64,000 nucleotides of DNA from Geosporobacter ferrireducens (lineage in GTDB: Bacteria > Bacillota > Clostridia > Peptostreptococcales > Thermotaleaceae): assembly GCF_001750685.1 (NCBI RefSeq), contig NZ_CP017269.1, positions 2,397,416-2,461,415 of the forward strand, given 5' to 3'. Below are positions 34,668 through 44,000 of the stretch, one piece after another. How positions within the stretch are numbered: the stretch's first letter is position 1; each line of letters starts with the position of its first letter. Position numbers and translations under genes: made by a program. Under the pieces are notes generated by a model that was given only the letters and a program-made list of their open reading frames with translations, ran no database searches and had not been told where the DNA came from.

Positions 34668-36080
34668 TTATTTGTTTTTAATGACTTCGATGGCTTTTTT
34701 TAGTTGAAGGTCTTCTATACTGCCTTTCATGATCTCTAAAATCTGCTCTTCCAGTTTTAGCACAGTTTCCCCATCTAAAGTTCCACTGGCGGTTAGGCCT
34801 GCAGTCGTCTGAAATTTCTTCAGCGCCTCGACAGTAGTTTCATCCATGATGCCTGAAGCCTTTATACTCGTATAGCCTATCCAATGAAGCCTTTGCTGTG
34901 CACCATAGACATTCAGTCCTTTGTCCCCGGCTTCAGCAGTTGTCTCTTCAATCATTGGCACAAAGCTGCTTATCTTTGTAATGTCCAACTGGTCAGGATT
35001 ATGGACAATAATATCCGGCGTGATTCCCACACCATCAATCACCCTGCCATTTGGCGTCAAGTACTTGGCAATGGTTAGTTTGATCCCGCCCCCGTTGCTG
35101 ATTGGATCAATGGACTGTACGGTTCCTTTTCCGTAGCTTTGGGTCCCGATAATGGTGCCTGCTTTTGTGTCCTGAATCGCACCTGCCACGATTTCAGAAG
35201 CACTGGCGCTTCCTTCATTGATTAGCACAACTAATGGTTTTTTGATACCCTCCTTCATTGCCGAGTAGATTTGGTGACTCTTGTTTTTAAATACGATTTT
35301 TACTACCTGCCCCTTCGGCACAAAGAAATCAGCCACATCTACAGATTCATCGATCAATCCTCCCGGGTTGTTGCGCAGGTCCAGGATGATTCCTTTAACC
35401 TCTTTCTGTTGAAAATCCTTTAGTACCTTTTCTACCTCTTCACTGACCTTTTCATTAAACTCTGCGATCTGTATATAGCCGATATTCCCTTCCAGTATCT
35501 GTGCGTTTACTGTTTTCAGCTTGATTATTTCGCGGGTGATGTTAAAATATAATATTTCATTTGCATCACCTCGTTTGATCCCTAATTTCACTTTTGTTCC
35601 CGGTTTGCCTAAAAGCTTGTCGACCACCTTTTCTAAGGCGTTGCCTTTTGCATCAATGTCGTCAACGGATACAATAATATCCCCGGGTTTGATTCCTGCC
35701 CTTGCTGCGGGACCGCCTTCCATAGGTGCAATGATCACAATCTGATTGTCTTCAAAGCCTACTGTAGCACCGATGCCGCTGTAGCTGCCGGAAGTCAGCT
35801 GTTCAAAAGCATCCAGGTCCTCTGCCGTAAAGTACCTGCTGTAAGGGTCCAGCGCCTCAAACAAGCCTTTGTAGGCCCCCTCCATCAGGGCTTCCTCTGA
35901 CACCTCTCCTACATAATTCGCCTGTATGTATTGGATGATATCCTTTAAGTAGCTTATTCTTTCATTAAGATTGCGAAAGGTTACTGTTGGTTCTGCTGCA
36001 TAGGAAAAATTGGCACAGGTTAAAAAGATGATAAGTACCCAAGCTAAAATGCGACTTTTGCCTTGAATTTTTTTGACCAT
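34668..36080 (-). CDS. S41 carboxy-terminal processing protease (CtpA/CtpB type)
   Basis: 470 residues: a signal segment (about 9-29), a cap helix region, a PDZ domain (about 98-185, SGIGATVGF and AARAGIKPGDII), the S41 core with NEGSASASE (catalytic Ser293) and SYGKGTVQ (Lys318), and a C-terminal peptidoglycan-binding domain (about 385-455, YGAQQRLHWIGYT). It should cleave exported proteins near their C-termini outside the membrane, held by the wall through its last domain. It may mature surface proteins encoded around it, or act in sporulation signalling as CtpB does. It stands alone, with repeats on both sides. Confidence 0.92.
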   Translation of the reverse strand: MVKKIQGKSRILAWVLIIFLTCANFSYAAEPTVTFRNLNERISYLKDIIQYIQANYVGEVSEEALMEGAYKGLFEALDPYSRYFTAEDLDAFEQLTSGSYSGIGATVGFEDNQIVIIAPMEGGPAARAGIKPGDIIVSVDDIDAKGNALEKVVDKLLGKPGTKVKLGIKRGDANEILYFNITREIIKLKTVNAQILEGNIGYIQIAEFNEKVSEEVEKVLKDFQQKEVKGIILDLRNNPGGLIDESVDVADFFVPKGQVVKIVFKNKSHQIYSAMKEGIKKPLVVLINEGSASASEIVAGAIQDTKAGTIIGTQSYGKGTVQSIDPISNGGGIKLTIAKYLTPNGRVIDGVGITPDIIVHNPDQLDITKISSFVPMIEETTAEAGDKGLNVYGAQQRLHWIGYTSIKASGIMDETTVEALKKFQTTAGLTASGTLDGETVLKLEEQILEIMKGSIEDLQLKKAIEVIKNK

Positions 36081-36105
36081 GATGGAGCCCTCCTTAATTT
36101 TTCAT

Positions 36106-36130
36106 GGTAGGAGGACAGTGCCCCCCCTTA
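36106..36130 (+). repeat. CCCTAC-family palindrome, decayed
   Basis: GGAGGAC left arm; right arm and tail reduced to CCCCCCCTTA. Confidence 0.4.
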
Positions 36131-36319
36131 TCTTTTTATGTCTATAAAATAGTGCTGCAATCCTTAAGTGACTGCAGCAAATTTTTTTCTCTCTTGTATT
36201 TTACCCTATATTTAGGATTTTCAACAGTAGGTTTTTTGTTAAATTATTTTTTCCTAATGGTGTGAGACATAGGGACGCGTCTCTCCTGCGTCGAGAAACT
36301 TCCCCACGTCTCATCTAAA

Positions 36320-36342
36320 CGGGAGGACCTGTGGTCCTCCCG
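36320..36342. repeat. palindrome GGGAGGACC class without tail
   Basis: Nine-base arms GGGAGGACC and GGTCCTCCC around TGT; the CTAC tail is missing on both sides. Confidence 0.65.
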
Positions 36343-36351
36343 AAAATGCAG

Positions 36352-36377
36352 CGGGCAGACACAAGGCCTGCCCCTAC
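36352..36377 (+). repeat. CCCTAC-family palindrome (GGGCAG class)
   Basis: Arms GGGCAG and CTGCCC, core ACACAAGGC, tail CCTAC; ten bases after the previous hairpin. Confidence 0.85.
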
Positions 36378-36429
36378 GGTCTTGGATGGATAAGTAAGCT
36401 TTCTCAGTCACACATCTATATAAAGGAAG

Positions 36430-36455
36430 CGGAACGATCACTGATCGTTCCCTAC
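36430..36455 (+). repeat. CCCTAC-family palindrome (GGAACGATCA class)
   Basis: Identical to the copies at 31857 and 55222; 25 bases before the SLH gene stop. Confidence 0.85.
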
Positions 36456-36479
36456 ATGAATAGAATCCTAAATATAATT

Positions 36480-37961
36480 CTAGAAATTTAGGATGCGCTC
36501 CCGGTAGTCATAGCGCAGATCTTGCTGCAGGTAGCGGATGAAGTTTGTCATCATAGCTACTGCCTCCGCCTTGGTCAGTACCTTATTCGGTTGGAAATAG
36601 CCTTCGTCACTTCCCTGAACCAGTCCTAATTCCTTAGCCATATAAACGGCATCCTTTGCCCAGATGGGTATTTGCCCGTCATCTCTAAATCCGGTACTAT
36701 ACTGCTGGATAGGGGCCAAATTCTCAAAACCCAGGGTGGTAACCAGCACCGTTACTGCCTGCGCCCTTGTCAAGGCTTGATTTGGAGCAAAGCGGTCTTT
36801 TCCTGACCCTTGCATGATTCCTTTTTCATATACGGCAGTGATATATTTCCTGTTGGGGTCTTCCTTCGTTACATCGGTAAAAATTGAGGGAGTTTCCGTC
36901 ACTTTGCTGTTTCTCGCCGTCGTCTTTGGCTCTTCTACCTTCAGGCCCATTACGACAGCAATTGCCCTGGCAAATTCTCCCCGGTTCATAGGCAGTGAAG
37001 GTCCAAAATAGGAGCTGTTGGCAGTAAAGGCATCCATGCTGGTCAAGAGGAGGATATCTTTCTCTGCCCAGTGGCCTGCCACGTCCCTCATATTGGGTAC
37101 ATTCAGCCGTTGGTTGACAGGATTGGTATCAATACTGAAACTGGTACTGCCTGCGTTTCTCCGGGATCTTAGCTTTCCTTCCTCGTCCAATCGAGGGAGG
37201 TCATAGGTAACTTTTAATACATTCTCCTGCTGCTCTGTAAGTAAATATCCGCCCCGGAAACTAATTTGAGTAGGCTGGTTGGCTTCATAATTAAAATCCC
37301 TTGTGCGGTTGTGGGATGCATCCACAACGGCAGTGCCCTGCCACCGAACCGTCTCCGCCTCACCTTCAACACTGATTGTTCTCTCTGAATCAATATAGTA
37401 TTCAATGCTCTGGGTTTCTGTAGTTCCCCAATAGTGGTCATAACCTACCACGCTGCTTCTCGTTTCTACCGTAACTTTTCCCTGGTTTTTATTGATGGTA
37501 TAAGTCTTGCGGCCATCCCAGTTTCCAGCAAAGTAGGTTACTCCGGGTTTGTTTTGGTATATATCGGATTTACTCCATTGGTAGCTTTTGTCCGTAGCTT
37601 CATATCTTGATCCATTCACATCAATGGTTTCTTTAAAGCTTATAATGGAAGCTTTCTCTGTCAATTGATCTCCATTTTTCTGCAAATCCTTGTTGATAGA
37701 AACGGTTCTGCTCATTTTTGCATTCTTTTCAGCATTTTCCAGTTTATAGGTGTACCGTTCCGTTACCTGGTTGTTCCGTTCTCTTATGGAGATATCCAGT
37801 GTTCCTTCTAAAACAATGGGTTCTCCTGTTAAAAAGATTACTTCTTTATAGGTTGACTCATTTTTGATGCCGCCCTCATAGCCGGGGGGTGCTGCCGCTA
37901 CCCCCTGCAGGCTGAAGGAAAGCACCAATAAAACGGCCAATCCCAGAGCTTTTTTGTTCAT
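36480..37961 (-). CDS. SLH-domain surface protein, C-terminal SLH triplet
   Basis: 493 residues from the ATG at 37961 (GGGGGGAG upstream; the longer frame to 38006 runs into the previous gene). A signal peptide is cut near VAAAP. Residues about 25-290 are beta-type sequence with many Tyr, Thr and Arg and no known motif. Three SLH motifs follow at about 300-365, 375-425 and 430-485 (VYEKGIMQGSGKDRFAPNQALTRAQA; LGLVQGSDEGYFQPNKVLTKAEA). It lies 13 nt after the 933-residue SLH protein gene and probably shares its transcript. A structural surface role is likely. Confidence 0.85.
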   Translation of the reverse strand: MNKKALGLAVLLVLSFSLQGVAAAPPGYEGGIKNESTYKEVIFLTGEPIVLEGTLDISIRERNNQVTERYTYKLENAEKNAKMSRTVSINKDLQKNGDQLTEKASIISFKETIDVNGSRYEATDKSYQWSKSDIYQNKPGVTYFAGNWDGRKTYTINKNQGKVTVETRSSVVGYDHYWGTTETQSIEYYIDSERTISVEGEAETVRWQGTAVVDASHNRTRDFNYEANQPTQISFRGGYLLTEQQENVLKVTYDLPRLDEEGKLRSRRNAGSTSFSIDTNPVNQRLNVPNMRDVAGHWAEKDILLLTSMDAFTANSSYFGPSLPMNRGEFARAIAVVMGLKVEEPKTTARNSKVTETPSIFTDVTKEDPNRKYITAVYEKGIMQGSGKDRFAPNQALTRAQAVTVLVTTLGFENLAPIQQYSTGFRDDGQIPIWAKDAVYMAKELGLVQGSDEGYFQPNKVLTKAEAVAMMTNFIRYLQQDLRYDYRERILNF

Positions 37962-37974
37962 ATGGCTCCCCCCT

Positions 37975-40773
37975 TTATTGTTCCACGATAACCACATAGG
38001 CATCATCGTTGACGGAACTCTTCTTGTTCTTTATAACATATGCCCGGGCCTTCGGTTTGAGTCTATGAATTTCATCCTGGCTAACCGGACGGTCATTGAT
38101 TAGAACTACAGCATTGTCCATAGTAACAGCCTCACTGCCGCTGGCAGCTTCCCACCGTTTGTTTAAAGCATTCCAGTATTTCAGATTTCCAAGGGTTATG
38201 GTGCCGTTATCCAAATCTACCTTATCAATGACAGCCATGGCACTGTGCTCTGTATTGACACGGCCCCGGTCGTAAATGATCTTTGGTGTCAGATTCAACG
38301 CCAATACTTCTGCATAGGTTTCTCCATCAATGGTGGTCTCTTTTACAACAAAGTATGCACTTTTGCCAATATAGAAACGGTTCTCAATCCGCTTCCGCAA
38401 TTCCTCGTCCTCTACGTCCTCCGGATCAATATACCGCGTATCGATAAAGTAACTGCTGTTAATTTCTTTTTTCAGGTCACTGTCAAAAATATAGCTGTCC
38501 TCCGTCAATGTAAACTTCTTGCTGCGGGAGACTTCTGTCCATTGGTTGTTTTCAAGTTTTAGATAATCCAGCTGGTAACTCAAACGCCCGATGGTAATGC
38601 CATAATCATAAATGTCTTCCACATTGCCCTGATACACCATGATTCTCGTACCGTCAATACGATCATCCAAGATACCGCTGTCGCCGATGGCAATGAATGA
38701 TGCACTGCGGTTTCCCCGGTTGACGTCTGCTGCCATATAAATACTTTGGCTTAAGTCTAGGTTAAGCATATCTACCAGCCTGTTGTTCTTGACGACGATG
38801 GTACCCGGATGGAAACTGAAGCTATTGTTGTCCACAACCATTCTATTGGTACCAAACTGTATATCTGTGATGCGGCTTTCATAGAGTACTGCAGATCCCT
38901 GCTTGAGGGACAGCTTTGCCACCCGCTCCACGCCGTAGCTTTTCTCTACTGCTGCATAGATTTCTGATCCTTTAGCAGCACTTAATGATTTTAGTGTGGT
39001 TTTAAGGGCTCCGTCATAGAGTTTGTCATTTTCTGCCTTTAGTTTCACCTTCTGATCCGGATGTTTCACCCATTTGCCGCTCTCGTAAAAGGTGACCTCG
39101 CTTAGAAGAATTTCTTTCCCTCTTTCATTGACAGAATCGATTTTTCCGCGGTAAATTTTATCGATATGTCGCTCCTGATCTTCGACTTGGATAGACGCAA
39201 TATCGGGGCTATAGATATCATCGAAGGATAGCAGAACTCTGTCTCCCTCTTTGATCTCAAACAGGTTTGCCCGTGCATCACTTCTTAATAGCTGGGTATA
39301 TGCTGTGATATGATACTTTTCTCTTTTATCTCCCACCTTAATTTCTACTGTATCACTGTTGATAAAGAGTACATCCCCTACTTTCACCCGGCTTCCTGGG
39401 GGAATGTAGCCGTGACGGTAAGGATCTTCCTCTAATATCCCCTCGATTGCAGTGATCCTATCGCCCTTAAGGGTAGCGACGATCTCCATACCGTAAAGCA
39501 AGTCCTTTAAAGCACCGTCCCTGCCGTTAATTCGTATTTGTGTTGAAGGCTGCAGTGTCAGCATATGAAGTTTATCTGAGAAATCCATCAGGTTTAGCTG
39601 CTGTTGGCTCTCATCGACTGCATCAATAAAGCCTTCCAATTTGCTTTCCCTGGCAGCATCTACAGCTCCATAGACCACTTCATCCTTATCGTTTATGTAG
39701 TAACGCATTCCGTCTCCAATGCTAAGTTGTGCTGACAGGCCCAGGTTTCCGTTTTTTTGTGTAATGAAATCCTTTTGATTCGGCTCTACCAAAATATAGT
39801 TTTTGCTGTTGTCATCATTGCGCATCGTATAGATTCTTTTGTTTTTTCCTGCGTCCTGTATATTTTCAACATCGTTGACCTCTCCATTGATACGCCTGAG
39901 GCCCCGCGCCTCCAGAAGATCATCATGCATATTGACAACCAATTGGGCCATTTGACCCCGGGTCAGTTGTCCCTTTGGAGAAAAGGCTGTGGCACTGGTA
40001 CCGGTCATCAGCCCGCGCTGCAGTACGGCCTCCACCATGGGTATTTTTTCTGTATCAATCTGTCTCCAGTCGTTAAACCGGTAAACATTGACCATATCGC
40101 TGCCGTATACAGGTTCCAGTTCGATGGCTCTGGAAACCCAGGCCGCCACTTGCTGCCTGCTTACAGGGCGGTTCCATGTAGCCTTTGTAGTAAGCAGCTC
40201 CCGTACCTGGTTTTGCAAAGTATTGATTTCGGCTGGGGTTAAATCCCTATTTTCATAGATGCTTAGCTGCTGTTCTACCTGACTTTCGATCCGGTCCCGC
40301 TCTGTTTGCGTTAGGTTTAAAATCTCATTGCTTTCTTGCGGGGTTAGAATCCCTTTTTGTGATGCCACCTGTATGTATCCTTTTGCCCAATTATCCGCAG
40401 CACTCATCAGCAGGATATCCCTTACCTTTGGCCGCATCTGAGCCTCTCCTGCCTGCTGGGCATCGGCCTCCAGCCCCATCGCCTTTACCACCACTGTCAG
40501 CGCCTCCGCATAGGTAAGGGTACGGTTAGGTCCGAATTGCCGGTTGTTCAGGCCTTTCATGATGGACAGTGCAGCAGCTTCCTGTGCCGCTTGTCTTGCC
40601 CAATGGCCCTGAAGATCATTAAACTGGATGGTGCTATATAGGGCAGTTTGATTGGCGCTCCCCTCATAGACAGGATAATCGGTATCATCAAATGCAAATA
40701 CAGAAAAAGGGAATATCTGGACCATTAAGAGTACTGCCAGCCACAGGCTAAGTCTGTTTCGAAGATTTCCCAT
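37975..40773 (-). CDS. large SLH-domain surface protein with repeated beta-type domains
   Basis: 932 residues from the ATG at 40773 (GGAG eight bases upstream). The signal peptide ends near VFAFD. Three N-terminal SLH motifs follow: about 40-95 (FNDLQGHWARQAA), about 110-215 with a long helical insertion, and about 225-285 (RGLMTGTSATAFSPKGQLTRGQMA). About 640 residues of beta-type repeats come after, with patterns such as L-GDRVLLSF and VKVGDVLFIN that resemble the repeats in the SLH protein at 17864-19744. No enzymatic residues are evident. It lies between the IPT/TIG giant and the 493-residue SLH protein, suggesting a joint surface assembly. Confidence 0.85.
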   Translation of the reverse strand: MGNLRNRLSLWLAVLLMVQIFPFSVFAFDDTDYPVYEGSANQTALYSTIQFNDLQGHWARQAAQEAAALSIMKGLNNRQFGPNRTLTYAEALTVVVKAMGLEADAQQAGEAQMRPKVRDILLMSAADNWAKGYIQVASQKGILTPQESNEILNLTQTERDRIESQVEQQLSIYENRDLTPAEINTLQNQVRELLTTKATWNRPVSRQQVAAWVSRAIELEPVYGSDMVNVYRFNDWRQIDTEKIPMVEAVLQRGLMTGTSATAFSPKGQLTRGQMAQLVVNMHDDLLEARGLRRINGEVNDVENIQDAGKNKRIYTMRNDDNSKNYILVEPNQKDFITQKNGNLGLSAQLSIGDGMRYYINDKDEVVYGAVDAARESKLEGFIDAVDESQQQLNLMDFSDKLHMLTLQPSTQIRINGRDGALKDLLYGMEIVATLKGDRITAIEGILEEDPYRHGYIPPGSRVKVGDVLFINSDTVEIKVGDKREKYHITAYTQLLRSDARANLFEIKEGDRVLLSFDDIYSPDIASIQVEDQERHIDKIYRGKIDSVNERGKEILLSEVTFYESGKWVKHPDQKVKLKAENDKLYDGALKTTLKSLSAAKGSEIYAAVEKSYGVERVAKLSLKQGSAVLYESRITDIQFGTNRMVVDNNSFSFHPGTIVVKNNRLVDMLNLDLSQSIYMAADVNRGNRSASFIAIGDSGILDDRIDGTRIMVYQGNVEDIYDYGITIGRLSYQLDYLKLENNQWTEVSRSKKFTLTEDSYIFDSDLKKEINSSYFIDTRYIDPEDVEDEELRKRIENRFYIGKSAYFVVKETTIDGETYAEVLALNLTPKIIYDRGRVNTEHSAMAVIDKVDLDNGTITLGNLKYWNALNKRWEAASGSEAVTMDNAVVLINDRPVSQDEIHRLKPKARAYVIKNKKSSVNDDAYVVIVEQ

Positions 40774-40857
40774 TGGTTTCGCTCCATTCTTTTTTTGTTT
40801 TCGGGACAAGGGGACAGGTTCGCCGTCCCTTATTTACTAAATATATTTTTCAATAGT

Positions 40858-40882
40858 GGGAGGGCACGAGGCCCTCCCCTGC
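40858..40882 (+). repeat. CCCTAC-family palindrome (GGGAGGGC arms, CTGC tail)
   Basis: Eight-base arms GGGAGGGC and GCCCTCCC around ACGAG; tail changed to CTGC. Confidence 0.7.
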
Positions 40883-40945
40883 TTTAGACTTGGAATTCTT
40901 CAAACGGTAAGAACATTATTCTCCAGGATGTAGATAATCATCTTT

Positions 40946-40972
40946 CGGGACGATACACAGGTCGTCTCCTGC
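40946..40972 (+). repeat. CCCTAC-family palindrome (GGGACGA class, CTGC tail)
   Basis: GGGACGA opposite TCGTCTCC with one mismatch or bulge; tail CTGC. Confidence 0.6.
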
Positions 40973-41003
40973 AGTTCTTATTCATTCATCCATATCCTGC
41001 CGT

Positions 41004-44000
41004 CTATCTTTCAGAAAGCAGCACATATCTTCCGGCGGCTTGCGGGTAGGCACGGCTGCCATTGCCCAGCTTGATGAACTTGTCCTGTGACGGGTCATAT
41101 TCTCCGATAAAGAGTTTGTCTTTATTGGCTGTGGAATAAGCCGCTGTATCCAGCTTGATATCCAAAGTTCCCTGCTGCATCATTCTACGGATGCTGCTGA
41201 TGTCCTTGCCCACCTGCAGTTCAAAGGAAATCTCATAAAACCGGGATGCCTGTCGCTGGGTTCTCGGTACTGCACCTTTAAGACTCTCTTCCAGCTTCCC
41301 GCCAATGCGCTCAAATCCTACACGGACATAGGCATCTTCTATATCCTTACCGGACACCTGGCTGACCTCCCGTGTGTAAAGATCCTTCGGCAGGAAGGTA
41401 AGGCTAACCGTACCGTCTGTAACGGTAATCTGGCGATTTATTGTCTGCAGTGCCGATAACGGAATGGCTACTACATATTTATTTTGCCCTTTATACTTAG
41501 CCAGGGAGAAATCAATGACATAGGCTGTATTGCCGGAAGAAATCTGTTTGCTGCCGATGGTTTTAATAAGTACGCCATCTTTCACTTCTTCCTTGCCCTC
41601 TTCCTCCAGTTTCTTTTTCTCCTTCTCCAACTGCTCTATTTTTTCCTTCAGCTTATCGTCATCTTTCTCACTGAGGGTTCTCGCCGTAACCTCTGCAAAT
41701 TCTATGGCCGAACCATATTTGTTCAGGGCCCGCACCATAAAGCTGTAACGGGTATTCGGCTCTAATCCTTTGATGAGGAAGGAAGCATCTTTAGTATCCC
41801 CAATGAAAATATACTGGCTGTCTGCTGCTTTTTTCGCATAAACCTCATAACGGTCTGCTGCATTGAGCACCTCCGGTGAGGACTCAGACCACAACAGCTG
41901 CATGGTGGATTCGTAACCTGGTATAGCTTCTAATACCAAGGGCTTACCCGGTACCGGAATCTGGTAGTCAAATTTGTCATAGGGCTTGGATATTCCCCCA
42001 TCAGGGTTAATCACAACCAAGTGATTGTTCTCCAAATCCAGGGTTTCATTGAATTTCACCTTGATGGTGGTAGCATTTACCACAGTTACAGAGGCGGCTT
42101 CTTTTCCTCCGACCACAGCTACCCGGATATTATTTCCGTCATCATCCACCCCCTGAATCCCGGTACCCATCACCTGCATGTCCTGCTTGACATCCTTCTC
42201 TTGAATAACCTTTCCTCCGATGATCACTTTCGCACCCGGCATAAACATTTTTCCGGTAATGGTCACTTCGGCATTGACATCATTTGCAAAAATCTTCAGC
42301 GGATCAATTCCTTCGATTTTCGGCTCGCTGATGTATGTAAAGGCATTTCTCAGAATCGCCAGCTCCCCATCAGGATTTTCCACCTTTACATCTACAACGC
42401 CCTGCTTTTGACTGGTGGGTACGAAGACTTCAATGGTTTTATAATCAATCACATTCATTTTGCTCTCGTCTACTTTATTTTCTCCAAAATAGACGTTTAG
42501 TGTATTGCCTTCAAAGCCATCTTCCATGGTTTTTCTAAAATCGGTACCTTCGATTCTAACCTTTGTCCCCCCACTGGCAGGTCCCTCTACAGGCGTTACC
42601 TTATCAATACGGGGATTGGTCTGTCCTTCAACAAAGATGATATAGATCGGACCACCCTGCGCTGCAGTAATTCCATCGGAGTAAGCAGAGCCTCCATCGG
42701 TATTGGTCACCACAACCCGGTGCAGCTTGTCCAATGCACCTTGTCCCACGTTTGGCATTTCAAAGGTTAGGGTATTGGGCTGGCTGCTGATGTCATAATC
42801 AATTCGATCGGCAGTAATTTTGGCCACATCGGAGATTTGAACGGTCGCACCTTCTCGGAAGTCCTCTCCTGTAATAGTGACGATATTGCCCCCTTTATAG
42901 GTCATTCGGAGTACTCTTACGGTCTCTCCATTCATCACTTCAGTCTTGGCCGGTACGCCTTCCTTCAGGATATCAATAATCCTTGGCCGGCTGTCAGGAT
43001 ATTTATATTCATATCCGCCGGTACCCTTCCCGCCATCGGGATTGATAATAACGACCGGAACCTTTCCAACCGTATAGTAAGAAGCGGTTTCAACCCGCAC
43101 CTGCTGCGGACTGACGTATTCTGCATTCGGTGCATAACCTCTCTCCACAAACAGTCTTCTGTCGGTTACCTCAACACGCACCAGTTCTTTTCCGTTATAG
43201 GCTTCCTCCGTACTGATCTCTTTCATGAGAGACAGCGGTATGTATTTTACTGTATTATCATAGCCGTTGATTACTTTTTGATAGGTTTTATTATTTTCTT
43301 CTACCGTAATGGTGATTCTTTTATCGTTACCGTTGTACTCTGCTGTCAGATTCCCAGCAATTTTTACAGTGGTACGGTTGTTATTGATCAGGCCGCCGTT
43401 TTCTGCCTCTCTTGCAATGTTCCGGTTCCCAATCTCCGTAAAGCGGATCAACGGACGGGTTACCCGTACATAATTGGTAACGCCGTTGGTTTCTCCTTCC
43501 GTGTAAATCTCCATCTCCGACTGGGCAAAACCGCTTCCGAGAATTTCTACTTTATCGCCGCCCAACCGGCTTCCCTCTTCCGGAATGACCTTATCAATCT
43601 TAGGATTGGAGGATTCATAGGTAAAGGGAACTTTGTTGGATATCCCTGCATCATTATTCAGTATGTATACATCTGCCCGGTTGGATGCCCCGGGAGGAGT
43701 AATCACTTTTATATATCCCCGGGAAAATTCCACAATCTTTGCCAATTCATTTCCAAAATAAACCTTTGGCAGAACAGGCGAATCGTAGTAGTAATCATAC
43801 TGCTTATGATTGGTTGGGGTTTTTCCCAACAGTTCATCTTTTCTGGCCTGAAAGGCCTCGTCAGACTCTCCGGCTTCCTTTTGTATGTTCAACAGATCAT
43901 CCCATTGACCGTTATAGTTCAAATCATTGAAGGTTTCGTCTATATCCTTAATCTGGTTTCGATTGGCATCGTCATAGGGCTCATAATAACGGAAGTCCGT

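Larger units (their letters stand above)
36081..36479. other. palindrome-rich intergenic region
   Basis: No gene is supported. Four to five hairpin repeats are packed here (36106, 36320, 36352, 36430, plus a loose TGAGAC/GTCTCA repeat at 36262-36313), the densest cluster in the window. Confidence 0.65.
40774..41003. other. intergenic region with hairpins
   Basis: Two CCCTAC-type palindromes with CTGC tails (listed separately) and GGGACAAGGGGACAGG followed by TTCGCCGTCCC at 40803-40829, related to 31953-31987. Confidence 0.55.

Noticed and set aside
36244-36441. Small minus-strand gene upstream of the protease
   Set aside because: The frame consists of palindromic repeats read as protein (Arg-, Pro- and Cys-rich) and has no ribosome site.
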